Source of the DNA: Chitinophaga eiseniae
Lineage (GTDB): Bacteria; Bacteroidota; Bacteroidia; Chitinophagales; Chitinophagaceae
Direction of reading: 5' to 3'
Assembly: GCF_012641265.1 (NCBI RefSeq)
Contig: NZ_JABAHZ010000002.1
Location: 496,001-560,000, forward strand
Length of the DNA stretch: 64,000 bases
Part shown: in pieces, positions 53,297 to 60,738 of the stretch
Layout of the letters: each line of letters starts with the position of its first letter
Position numbering within the stretch: position 1 is the stretch's first letter
The notes under the pieces: model-generated
Told to the model about the DNA's origin: nothing
What the model saw: the letters and a program-made list of their open reading frames with translations, nothing else
Databases searched by the model: none
Program-made: the position numbers and the translations under genes

Positions 53297-54613
53297 TCAG
53301 CGCTTTTTGCCTACCAGGTTAACCTGAAGAGATACTCCAGCGGAATAGAGTTTTACCTGGCCCAGCCCTACTCCGCGAAGTGGTATTTTGGCATAAGGTT
53401 GAACACCTATAATTAATTTCCTGCCGGCAGGATGCTGATAAAGCGCACCTACATTCAGGATAGCCAGGTAATGCTGATTTTCATTCTCCACTGTTTTCTC
53501 GGCTTCCGGCCCATATTTGTAATAATACTGGTATTTCTCTTTCAACATAAAATAGTTGGAGAGCCCCAGTGTGGCACTCACCGTATTATTTTTTACTTCT
53601 AAAAAGGTATAGTTCGCATTTACCGGTATATCGAGCACATCACAGTTGGCATTTACTTTTACCAATCCATAGGTATTGGGATAACCGGACATATTATAAT
53701 CCTTATCAGTAGCACCATATATTTTCTTGCTATATACCGCACCTGTAGTTACAAACCAATGTTTGTTAAAATAATAATGTGCCAATATGCCGGCATTGAA
53801 ACCAACTTTTCCATAGTTCATGGAAGGCGCCACATTCAAGTCAGGACCAAGTGTAACACCTACGTATAATCCCTTACTATTTATTTTCCTCCTGTTAACT
53901 TTATTTTCCTGCGTTGCCGGAATAGCTGTATTAACAGGTATTTCATGGATGTCTCCAATTTTCGTATATACGTTAACGTTATTAACATTTTTTATCTTAA
54001 CCGGATGGATATCTGTATAAATCGCCGGTGTAGCATCAGTGATATCTGTATGCCCGGTTTCCTTACCAGGACTATAAATACCGTTGTCTGATACTGTTTT
54101 TTTAGTGAGAGGATTAACTGGGTTAATCACTTGCTGATTCAATTGCCGGGTAGCAACATCAGGTATTGGGAGATGGATAACCGGCGCAGTAGCTTTTCCT
54201 TTGTCGCTGGTTGTCACGGGATTACCTATATGCCCAGTGGTTTGCTGAGCAGCAGAGGCATGGTTATCAACACCTGATGCGTGACCTGGTTGCTGGGATG
54301 GCCTGCTTTCATTTGCAGGTGTAGTGTTGTTGGTAGTAATTGTTTTATTTGTTGTGGTTTGTTGAGACGCATTTTCTTTAGGGATTTCCAGCACAGCGGT
54401 TTGCTGCGGTTGTTTACGTTCTTTTGGCGGCTGTACCATCCACCAACCCAGTCCTCCAAGTATTGGCAATAGTACAAACCACCACCAGGCGGCTGGGCGT
54501 TTTTTGCGCTTGCCATCCAGCAGTGATTCCATTTTAGTCCACGCATCCTGGTCAAAAGGAATATCTCCTTCATTCAGCTTATTCCGGATGCTATTTTCAA
54601 ACGCGTCATTCAT
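53297..54613 (-). CDS. anti-sigma-like membrane-anchored protein with C-terminal beta-barrel-like domain
   Basis: A 438-residue protein. The first 40 residues are soluble, followed by a membrane helix (about 38-62), a long Thr/Asn/Gln-rich linker (about 70-250), and a C-terminal region of alternating strands from about 260 to 438 that looks like an outer-membrane barrel. Located 8 bp after the ECF sigma gene, it probably acts as an anti-sigma regulator or as a sigma-controlled protein with an envelope-spanning design. Confidence 0.75.
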   Translation of the reverse strand: MNDAFENSIRNKLNEGDIPFDQDAWTKMESLLDGKRKKRPAAWWWFVLLPILGGLGWWMVQPPKERKQPQQTAVLEIPKENASQQTTTNKTITTNNTTPANESRPSQQPGHASGVDNHASAAQQTTGHIGNPVTTSDKGKATAPVIHLPIPDVATRQLNQQVINPVNPLTKKTVSDNGIYSPGKETGHTDITDATPAIYTDIHPVKIKNVNNVNVYTKIGDIHEIPVNTAIPATQENKVNRRKINSKGLYVGVTLGPDLNVAPSMNYGKVGFNAGILAHYYFNKHWFVTTGAVYSKKIYGATDKDYNMSGYPNTYGLVKVNANCDVLDIPVNANYTFLEVKNNTVSATLGLSNYFMLKEKYQYYYKYGPEAEKTVENENQHYLAILNVGALYQHPAGRKLIIGVQPYAKIPLRGVGLGQVKLYSAGVSLQVNLVGKKR

Positions 54614-54621
54614 TGTTTATA

Positions 54622-55194
54622 CTAATGCATATTTATGTCTATCCCATCTGCAATGTTCATAGATGACTTTATGATTCTCTCCTTCAGTATTTTTTTCGCT
54701 TTAAATAAATTCGATTTGGAGGTTCCTTCTGAGATACGCAGCATAGCAGCTATTTCCTGGTGCTGAAACCCTTCCATCACGTATAGGTTAAAGACAGTCC
54801 TATAAGCCGGTGGCAATGCTTGTACATGCCGGAGCAGTTCTTCATAGGACAACTTGTCGATTGTTGTTTCATCCGTGGTGGGTTCAGCAACCTGGCTGAT
54901 ATCATCCATAAATATCAGCCGCTTTTTACTACGCAAAAAATCAATGGACGTGTTAACCATGATTTTGCCTAGCCATGTTTTAAATGACCTGCTGGTATCA
55001 AATGACTGGATATGATTAAATATTTTGAGGAAACCATCGTTAAGAATCTCCACCGCTTCTTCTCTATTTTGTGCATACCGCAAACAAATACTGAGCCCAT
55101 ACCCAAAGAAGTTTCGGTATAACGCCTCCTGGCTGCTGCGTTCTTTTTTGCAGCAACCGGCAATGAGATCATTAATATTTGTCAGATCCTGCAC
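54622..55194 (-). CDS. ECF-subfamily RNA polymerase sigma factor
   Basis: A 190-residue sigma-70 factor with region 2 (FFGYGLSICLRYAQNREEAVEILNDGFLKIFNHIQSFDTSRSFKTWLGKIMVNTSIDFLR) and region 4 (LPPAYRTVFNLYVMEGFQHQEIAAMLRISEGTSKSNLFKAKKIL). It leads an operon with the barrel-type partner. The signal is unknown. Confidence 0.94.
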   Translation of the reverse strand: MQDLTNINDLIAGCCKKERSSQEALYRNFFGYGLSICLRYAQNREEAVEILNDGFLKIFNHIQSFDTSRSFKTWLGKIMVNTSIDFLRSKKRLIFMDDISQVAEPTTDETTIDKLSYEELLRHVQALPPAYRTVFNLYVMEGFQHQEIAAMLRISEGTSKSNLFKAKKILKERIIKSSMNIADGIDINMH

Positions 55195-55442
55195 AAAAAA
55201 TTTCTTGCCTTCGTTTTTCTTTTAAATGCGTTCCTTCCTATTCGGGAAAATGATGGTTGATACTGATTTATTAAAATCAATCATACTAATGATACGAGCC
55301 CGGCATAAAAATGGTTGCTTTTCATTCAAAAAATATATCCATCATCAAAAAACGTATTTTCAGCCCTTTAGTTCACCTCACCCCTGTTTTTAACACATCT
55401 ATCCGGCTTCTCCCGGTTATGCGAAATTTACCCACTTTATGA
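55195..55442. other. intergenic stretch, nothing convincing
   Basis: The region upstream of the ECF gene is AT-rich. A 46-residue plus-strand open frame from 55251 is not supported by composition. It ends in a plus-strand terminator-like hairpin. Confidence 0.5.
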
Positions 55443-55464
55443 AGGCCGATTTTTCGGCTTTTTT
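55443..55464 (+). terminator. plus-strand terminator without an assigned gene
   Basis: GCCGA (55445-55449) pairs with TCGGC (55454-55458), extended by a G-T and an A-T pair, followed by TTTTTT. Both neighbouring genes are on the minus strand, so any transcript that it ends would be a small RNA or antisense RNA. Confidence 0.55.
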
Positions 55465-55500
55465 ACTATTTTTTTTGAAATATATCCCTAAAAAAGAGAA

Positions 55501-55533
55501 AAGCGGGCAAACTGTAAAACAATCTGCCCGCTT
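55501..55533 (-). terminator. mnmG terminator
   Basis: AAGCGGGCA (55501-55509) pairs with TGCCCGCTT (55525-55533), 9 bp, and is followed on the minus strand by TTCTCTTTTTT. It lies 20 bp after the mnmG stop. Confidence 0.85.
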
Positions 55534-55553
55534 CAAAATGATAGGTAATATTT

Positions 55554-57422
55554 TTATCGTCCCATGTAAACCATCAGGATTTGTACATCGCTCGGATTTA
55601 CACCGCTAATACGACTCGCCTGTCCCAAAGTATGAGGACGTATTTTATTAAATTTCTGCCGGGCCTCCGTCGATAATGATACCAGCTTTCCATAATCAAA
55701 GTTGGCCGGAATTACCAGGTCTTCCAGTTGACTCATTTTTTGTACCAGTTCATTTTCCTTTTCAATGTATACATCGTACTTGATCTGGATTTCTGCCTGT
55801 TCCAATATTTCCTTGTTAAAGCCGGAAAGTGCCTCTCCGATTTTTGCTACCTGTTCTTTCATGGCAAAAATATCCAAACCCGGGCGCAGTAATATCTGGT
55901 GTGCCTTCTGTTTTTGGGTTAATGGAGCAGAAGATCTGGCTTCCAGTAATGCCGCTATTTCTTCCGGTTCTACCGATAGTTCCTTCAGGATACGTTTAAT
56001 TTGTTCTACCCCGCTTTTCTTTTCCTGTACTTTCTGCATCCTTTCTTCTTTAGCGAGTCCCATTTTATAGCTCCTTTCAGTTAAGCGCAGATCAGCATTA
56101 TCCTGGCGAAGTAGTGTTCTGAACTCTGCCCGGGAGGTAAACATCCGGTAGGGTTCTTCTGTCCCTTTGTTAATCAGATCATCGATAAGCACTCCAATAT
56201 AGGCTTCACTTCTTTTCAGGATAAAAGGATCTTGTTCGGTTGCCTTCAGGTGAGCATTGATACCAGCCATAATACCCTGGCAAGCGGCTTCCTCATAACC
56301 GGTAGTACCGTTTATTTGTCCCGCGAAGAACAGGTTCTGAACATGCTTTGTTTCCAGGGAAAACTGCAGCTGGGTAGGTGGGAAAAAGTCGTATTCTATG
56401 GCATAACCTGGTCTGAACATCCGGCAATTCTCAAATCCTGGTACCAGGCGAAGTGCTTTCATTTGTACATCTTCAGGCAGGGAGGTAGAGAACCCATTTA
56501 CATAGATTTCCACCGTATCCCAACCTTCCGGCTCCACAAATAACTGGTGGCGTTCTCTTTCTGCGAAGCGGTTTATCTTATCTTCAATGCTTGGACAGTA
56601 GCGGGGACCTGTTCCCTGGATACGTCCCTGGAACATGGGCGATCTGTCGAAGCCGGTACGTAACATCTCATGTACTGCCTCGCTGGTATATGTAATCCAG
56701 CAACTCCGTTGTTGAACTGGTTTAATTCGTTCTACATCCAGGTAAGAGAATCCTACAATTTCATCATCTCCTTTCTGTTCTTCCATTTTGGAATAGTCGA
56801 GACTACGTCCATCAATACGGGGAGGCGTGCCTGTTTTAAGACGATCGCTTTCAAAGCCCAGGGAAACTAATTGCTCGGTGATACCTGTGGCGGCTTTTTC
56901 TGCCACACGACCTCCACCAAACTGTTTATCTCCAATATGTATTACCCCATTCAGGAAGGTGCCATTGGTTAATACCACCGCCTTTGCCTGTATTTCGTGA
57001 CCGAGTCCGGTAATTACACCATAACAACGGCCATCTTTTACCAGGAGTCCTTTCACCATATCCTGGTAGAAATCTACGTTCGGGGTTTTCTCCAGGGCTT
57101 CCCTCCATTTGGCAGCAAAAAGCATACGGTCGTTCTGTGTGCGGGGACTCCACATAGCAGGTCCTTTAGAACGGTTCAACATCCTGAACTGGATCATCGA
57201 CTGATCCGTAACAATTCCGGAGTATCCTCCCAGGGCATCTATTTCTCTTACAATCTGTCCTTTTGCAATCCCTCCCATGGCTGGATTACAGCTCATCTGG
57301 GCAATAGTTTGCATATTCATGGTCACCAACAATACCTTGGAGCCCATATTAGCGGCAGCGGCGGCAGCTTCACAACCGGCATGCCCTGCGCCTACAACAA
57401 TTATATCGTACGATGGAAACAT
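55554..57422 (-). CDS. mnmG: tRNA uridine-5-carboxymethylaminomethyl modification enzyme MnmG (GidA)
   Basis: A 622-residue FAD protein. It starts MFPSYDIIVVGAGHAGCEAAAAAANMG (FAD-binding GxGxxG), and has the CNPAMGGIAKGQIVREIDALGG, TGTPPRIDGRSL and RAEFRTLLRQDNADLRL motifs. With MnmE it modifies the wobble uridine of several tRNAs. An upstream extension of the frame would read through a parS palindrome, so the ATG at 57422 is preferred. gidA is frequently near chromosomal origins. Confidence 0.96.
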   Translation of the reverse strand: MFPSYDIIVVGAGHAGCEAAAAAANMGSKVLLVTMNMQTIAQMSCNPAMGGIAKGQIVREIDALGGYSGIVTDQSMIQFRMLNRSKGPAMWSPRTQNDRMLFAAKWREALEKTPNVDFYQDMVKGLLVKDGRCYGVITGLGHEIQAKAVVLTNGTFLNGVIHIGDKQFGGGRVAEKAATGITEQLVSLGFESDRLKTGTPPRIDGRSLDYSKMEEQKGDDEIVGFSYLDVERIKPVQQRSCWITYTSEAVHEMLRTGFDRSPMFQGRIQGTGPRYCPSIEDKINRFAERERHQLFVEPEGWDTVEIYVNGFSTSLPEDVQMKALRLVPGFENCRMFRPGYAIEYDFFPPTQLQFSLETKHVQNLFFAGQINGTTGYEEAACQGIMAGINAHLKATEQDPFILKRSEAYIGVLIDDLINKGTEEPYRMFTSRAEFRTLLRQDNADLRLTERSYKMGLAKEERMQKVQEKKSGVEQIKRILKELSVEPEEIAALLEARSSAPLTQKQKAHQILLRPGLDIFAMKEQVAKIGEALSGFNKEILEQAEIQIKYDVYIEKENELVQKMSQLEDLVIPANFDYGKLVSLSTEARQKFNKIRPHTLGQASRISGVNPSDVQILMVYMGR

Positions 57423-57483
57423 AATAACTTTTAGAAAGTGCAAAATTACGTAGAAGAAGGGAGATTGTCTGGATAAACTACAA

Positions 57484-57499
57484 TGTTCCACGTGGAACA
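57484..57499. other. parS-type palindrome 1
   Basis: TGTTCCACGTGGAACA, perfectly palindromic over 18 bp with its flanks (57483-57500). It fits the ParB-binding parS consensus TGTTnCACGTGnAACA. It is one of four identical 16-mers within 790 bp. Confidence 0.85.
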
Positions 57500-57532
57500 T
57501 ACAGAAATGAAGATATCCTGAGATAAGTTAAA

Positions 57533-57548
57533 TGTTCCACGTGGAACA
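57533..57548. other. parS-type palindrome 2
   Basis: Identical to site 1 and 49 bp from it (start to start). Flanking A/T again extends the dyad to 18 bp. Confidence 0.85.
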
Positions 57549-58182
57549 TGCGTATCTTTTTAAAATATACCAGGAAGCTTTCGGTATTTATTGCTGAGCT
57601 TCATGGTCAAAAATAATTCGCATGAAATAAGAGCCAGAACAACCAATTCACCCTAACACCTCCAAGGTGAAAGTTCTAATGACAATCATCCTCCTTCCTC
57701 CCATATACTACATACTATTAAAAGAGATGATCAGAAACCCGGGTATTAATCCCGTTTTTCTCCTTTTGAAACTACCTCTTTTACTATAACCGAAACAAAG
57801 GCCGGAGTTTTTCATTAGTTGATATATAGCGATTACTGCCTATTGCTTTGAATCTTTTATTCCCGGAGTAACCCAGCTCTCACCTTTTATTTTTACCAGG
57901 TAAGTTTAGGAGGAAATTTCCTTTCTATATAATTAGATCTTTAAACCAGGAAAGTATCTACTACTGTCTTGGGCAATGAATAAAATATCTTAACACTACT
58001 GGTTAATATAATTTACCGCCTCGTTGAAACAGTTCCCTTCCTCACGTCGATACTAACCTCCATCAATTCGGGTACTGGTCGAAAAAAAAGAGTAACATCT
58101 TCAATTGCAAATCACCCAAAACAACCAATCAAATCATTGTCAAAAGCTCAAAATCCACAAACTATATCCTCTTCAATAAATC
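57549..58182. other. gene-free stretch between the parS pairs
   Basis: About 630 bp without a plausible open frame, tRNA or strong hairpin. Together with the flanking parS sites it probably forms part of the origin/partition domain. Confidence 0.55.
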
Positions 58183-58230
58183 TTTAGATCTGCCTTAATG
58201 TTCCACGTGGAACATTAAGGCAGATCTAAA
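58183..58230. other. parS-type palindrome 3 inside a 48-bp perfect palindrome
   Basis: The 16-bp parS site (58199-58214) is centred in a perfect 48-bp palindrome without a loop: the 24 bases 58183-58206 are the reverse complement of 58207-58230. Other sites extend the dyad by only 1 to 4 bp each side. Confidence 0.88.
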
Positions 58231-58253
58231 ACTTGCGCTCTATAAAAAACAAA

Positions 58254-58277
58254 AAGATGTTCCACGTGGAACATCTT
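58254..58277. other. parS-type palindrome 4
   Basis: A parS 16-mer at 58258-58273 within a perfect 24-bp palindrome. It lies 59 bp after site 3 (start to start) and 25 bp from the ybeY stop. Confidence 0.85.
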
Positions 58278-58301
58278 CTGATGTATTTGTTCTGATGAAG
58301 A

Positions 58302-58730
58302 CTACTTACCTCCAAAGTATTTCCCCAGGTATTCATCTTCCTTACTTCTCATTAATGCGGCATCCTTTTTACTTTTGTCTTTAAAACCGCAAAGGTGTAA
58401 TGCCCCATGAAAAATAACCCTATGCTGTTCCTGGGCAATAGATACTTTAAATTTCTCCGCATTTTCCAGCACCCTCTCTATACTTATATATATTTCCCCT
58501 TCGGTGACAGCTGGATCCTCGCCCATTTCAAAAGTAACGATATCTGTATAAGTGTCATGCTGCAAAAATTGCTTATTGATCTCTAACAAATAGGCATCAG
58601 AACAGAATACAAAATGCAGACTCTTTAATCCCTGTCCTTCTGCAGTAAAAAGATCAACCAGGAAGCTTTTCAACTTCCTTTTATCCTTTAAATAATCCTT
58701 TACCTCGTGCGAGGTGAATTGAATGGCCAT
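58302..58730 (-). CDS. ybeY: endoribonuclease/rRNA maturation factor YbeY
   Basis: A 142-residue YbeY. The motif HGALHLCGFKDKSKKD corresponds to the HGxLHLxGxDH zinc site; the third His is replaced here, a difference I believe is common in Bacteroidota. It matures 16S rRNA 3' ends and takes part in ribosome quality control. It is separated from mnmG by the parS region. Confidence 0.93.
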   Translation of the reverse strand: MAIQFTSHEVKDYLKDKRKLKSFLVDLFTAEGQGLKSLHFVFCSDAYLLEINKQFLQHDTYTDIVTFEMGEDPAVTEGEIYISIERVLENAEKFKVSIAQEQHRVIFHGALHLCGFKDKSKKDAALMRSKEDEYLGKYFGGK

Positions 58731-58794
58731 TTACGCTAAAAAAATTATGTGGATGTAAAAGTAAAGTGAAATTTCCGATTGCTACAGGTTTCTT

Positions 58795-58826
58795 TTTGAC
58801 ATATTGGTCTTACAGGACTACCTTTG
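58795..58826 (+). promoter_or_regulatory. consensus promoter of feoA
   Basis: TTTG (58795-58798)-N20-TACCTTTG (58819-58826), a perfect match to the Bacteroidota -33/-7 pattern, 28 bp before the feoA ATG. It rules out the upstream TTG at 58804 as a start codon. Confidence 0.75.
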
Positions 58827-58854
58827 CCTGTACAAGCATCAGTATGCCGGAACT

Positions 58855-59118
58855 ATGTTTAAACAGATTAACAAGCAGGAAATGAAAAAAGGCATTATAA
58901 AATTGTCATCCCTGACCACAGGAAAGAGTGCAGTAATCATAGAATTTGAAAAAGACGATCTTCATATTAAACTGATGGAAATGGGTTGCGTACCAGGTGA
59001 AACAGTGAAGATTGAAAAAATAGCACCGCTGGGAGATCCCATTTCAATTATGGTGGCCGGCTATAATCTCTCACTTCGCAAAACAGAAGCTGATCATATT
59101 TGGGTGGAGGAAATCTAA
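58855..59118 (+). CDS. feoA: FeoA-family ferrous iron transport accessory protein
   Basis: An 87-residue SH3-like FeoA protein (LSSLTTGKSAVIIEFE...KLMEMGCVPGETVKIEKIAPLGDPISIMVAGYNLSLRKTEADHIWVEEI). It supports FeoB activity. The ATG at 58855 follows the promoter; an internal ATG 27 bp later (MKKGIIKLSS) is also possible. It stands alone, 27 kb from feoB. Confidence 0.88.
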   Translation: MFKQINKQEMKKGIIKLSSLTTGKSAVIIEFEKDDLHIKLMEMGCVPGETVKIEKIAPLGDPISIMVAGYNLSLRKTEADHIWVEEI

Positions 59119-59133
59119 TTTTCCTCTTTTTTT
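59107..59133 (+). terminator. feoA terminator
   Basis: GAGGAAA (59107-59113) pairs with TTTCCTC (59120-59126), followed by seven T residues. The stem overlaps the last codons and the stop of feoA. Confidence 0.8.
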
Positions 59134-59535
59134 ATATCAGACGAAAAAAATTTTTTAAAAAAAAACAAGAAAAATCGGGAAAATTGGCCGTTTTCCCGGT
59201 GTTTTTGCCTGTTTTATCCACATTTTTAAGCGTTTTCTGAAGAAAAAAAGAAAATTTTTTGAAAAAATAGCCTCATTTTACAAAACTCATCGTCTTTATC
59301 CCCATTTTCTTCTCTTATTTTCAAATAAAATTTTTACGCGCAAAAACCAGCGCCTTATCCCCCATTTCAAGTCAATTACTTTTCTCAAAAAATTTCATTT
59401 CGTTAGACCTTCATTGCTAATATCTGCCAAAAAATCTTTCTCCAATAATAAGGCGAAGAATTTAGCGCCAAACATATCGACTTACATCTTCTTATTTTCT
59501 GAAATCCTGGCACCCCGCCAGCTAATAAAAAAGTA
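59134..59535. other. AT-rich gene-free leader of the origin-like region
   Basis: Long A and T runs (for example 59144-59175 and 59244-59270) surround a perfect DnaA box (59214-59222) and a one-mismatch box (59296-59304). No open frame is credible. The composition would suit a DNA-unwinding element. Confidence 0.5.
59214..59222 (+). other. DnaA box TTATCCACA
   Basis: Exact TTATCCACA in the AT-rich stretch after feoA. Confidence 0.65.
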
Positions 59536-60102
59536 GCCCATTCTCATCGCCTACTGATTAACCTGTAATTATTTTCCTCCGAACAGTTAACTGGCCAGGC
59601 AAAAAATATTCGATTCTCAGCAGCTATCCAGTGAACTGAGAATAAGCTCCCATAAGATATACCGGCGTAGCCAAAGCTCCACCAAAAATATTTGATTCTC
59701 ACCACGCTCTTGATCGGCTGAGGTTTTCACCAATGTATTTTTCCTAGGTAGTGCCGCAAAATTTTAGAATAGCAAAAGCTCAGCTGACTAGAAAGCCGCT
59801 GAGATTCTTGTAAAAAAAAGAATCAATCTCTTACCAGCCCAACCAAAAAACATCCGATTCTCAGCGCTTTAATTGTCTCATGAGAATCCGATATAAAGCA
59901 CTTATCCACACCATCAATAAAATTGAAAACATTCATTCAATTCTCAGCGCATTGGGAAGACGCTGAGAATTGAATGGAATGAAACACCCCTTCCACATCC
60001 CCAGATATGTTTGATTCTCAGTAAACTATGAATGCCTTGAGAATTCAATGAAAACAAATTTTCCGTGGTAACCCCAGGCCAGAGAAAAATATTTGATTCT
60101 CA
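59528..60102. repeat. tandem array of about 82-bp degenerate units with inverted pairs ATTCTCA-N17-TGAGAAT
   Basis: Units begin with ATTCTCA or close variants at 59540, 59613, 59695, 59776, 59857, 59940, 60014 and 60096, spaced 73, 82, 81, 81, 83, 74 and 82 bp. In four of them an exact TGAGAAT follows 24 bp later (59637, 59881, 59964, 60038); in two more it is degenerate at the same position (59719 TGAGGTT, 59800 TGAGATT). Most are preceded by a variant of AAAAATATTTG. The sequence between heptamers varies but usually starts with G. No known element matches; it is gene-free and close to DnaA boxes and parS. Confidence 0.85.
59902..59910 (+). other. DnaA box TTATCCACA
   Basis: Exact TTATCCACA between the fifth and sixth units of the array. 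Confidence 0.65.
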
Positions 60103-60384
60103 TGAGCCTCTTTTAAAATCGAATTTATTTCCCCATTTCCCTTGTTTATACACGCCAAAAGCACAGCGCAAAGAGAGATATCCACTTAAAAACGCGTTCT
60201 TAAAATGGACTTATTAACATTAAAATCATTAGTAACGAAAAATAACAAGCGCTGACAATCTAATAAAAGTAAAAGACCCGCCATTACCCAAGGAAAGAGA
60301 AGAATAGAAGAATGTCAGGGCCTTCAGAAAATAGGCTCCAGGAAGATGATACTGTTATTCTGCAGATCATTGTACAGAAATAAT
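60103..60384. other. gene-free stretch without array units
   Basis: About 280 bp interrupting the repeat array. It has a one-mismatch DnaA box (TTATACACG at 60146-60154) but no ATTCTCA copies and no credible gene. Confidence 0.5.
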
Positions 60385-60490
60385 TAAAATATGGCACTGT
60401 CAGCTCAATAGTAGCCCGCTGAGAATTAAAAATTTTTTGAATTCCTTGACTTACTCAAGGGCGTTTTTAAATATTGCATTCTCACAGCCC
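60385..60490. repeat. two further array units
   Basis: A unit at 60396 (ACTGTCA then exact TGAGAAT at 60420, N17 spacer, preceded by AAAATATGGC) and a unit at 60478 (ATTCTCA preceded by AAATATTGC), 82 bp apart. They repeat the geometry of the main array. Confidence 0.7.
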
Positions 60491-60542
60491 TCAAAAACAT
60501 ATTCACACTCTTTTTAACAGTATTATTGCTAAATAAAGTAGG

Positions 60543-60551
60543 TTATCCACA
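60543..60551 (+). other. DnaA box TTATCCACA
   Basis: Exact TTATCCACA downstream of the array; a one-mismatch box ATATTCACA is at 60499-60507. Confidence 0.65.
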
Positions 60552-60630
60552 TAAAAGTTCGTCGGTATATACCTGCGTGCAGCATCTAAAAAGCTTCATA
60601 ACTTACTGAGAATTAATTATTTCGCATATA

Positions 60631-60675
60631 AATACGAAGGCCATGAGAATATCGCATTCTCATGGCCTTCGTATT
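60631..60675. terminator. 20-bp perfect hairpin containing the array heptamer
   Basis: Arms 60631-60650 and 60656-60675 are perfect reverse complements (20 bp) with a 5-nt loop; each arm has TGAGAAT/ATTCTCA next to the loop. It lies 63 bp after the nadA stop and might terminate nadA, but no T tract follows on the minus strand. Confidence 0.6.
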
Positions 60676-60738
60676 ACTTTCTTCAATTTTATTAACGCAA
60701 AATAAAATTCAAATTAAATTGATATTCAAGTACTTATG

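Noticed and set aside
55251-55400. 46-residue plus-strand open frame upstream of the ECF sigma gene
   Set aside because: No ribosome-binding or promoter support and a composition rich in His, Lys and Phe; a non-coding transcript is as likely.
57423-57500. N-terminal extension of MnmG by 26 residues
   Set aside because: The extension would begin by translating a parS palindrome (MFHVEH), and the family's N-terminus starts at the ATG at 57422.
59528-60490. CRISPR array
   Set aside because: Repeats are degenerate with only terminal heptamers conserved, spacers are about 50 bp and similar to each other in part, and no cas genes are present.
59528-60490. Integron attC site array
   Set aside because: The heptamers ATTCTCA/TGAGAAT do not match the attC core sites, the units are too short to carry cassettes, and no integrase is present.
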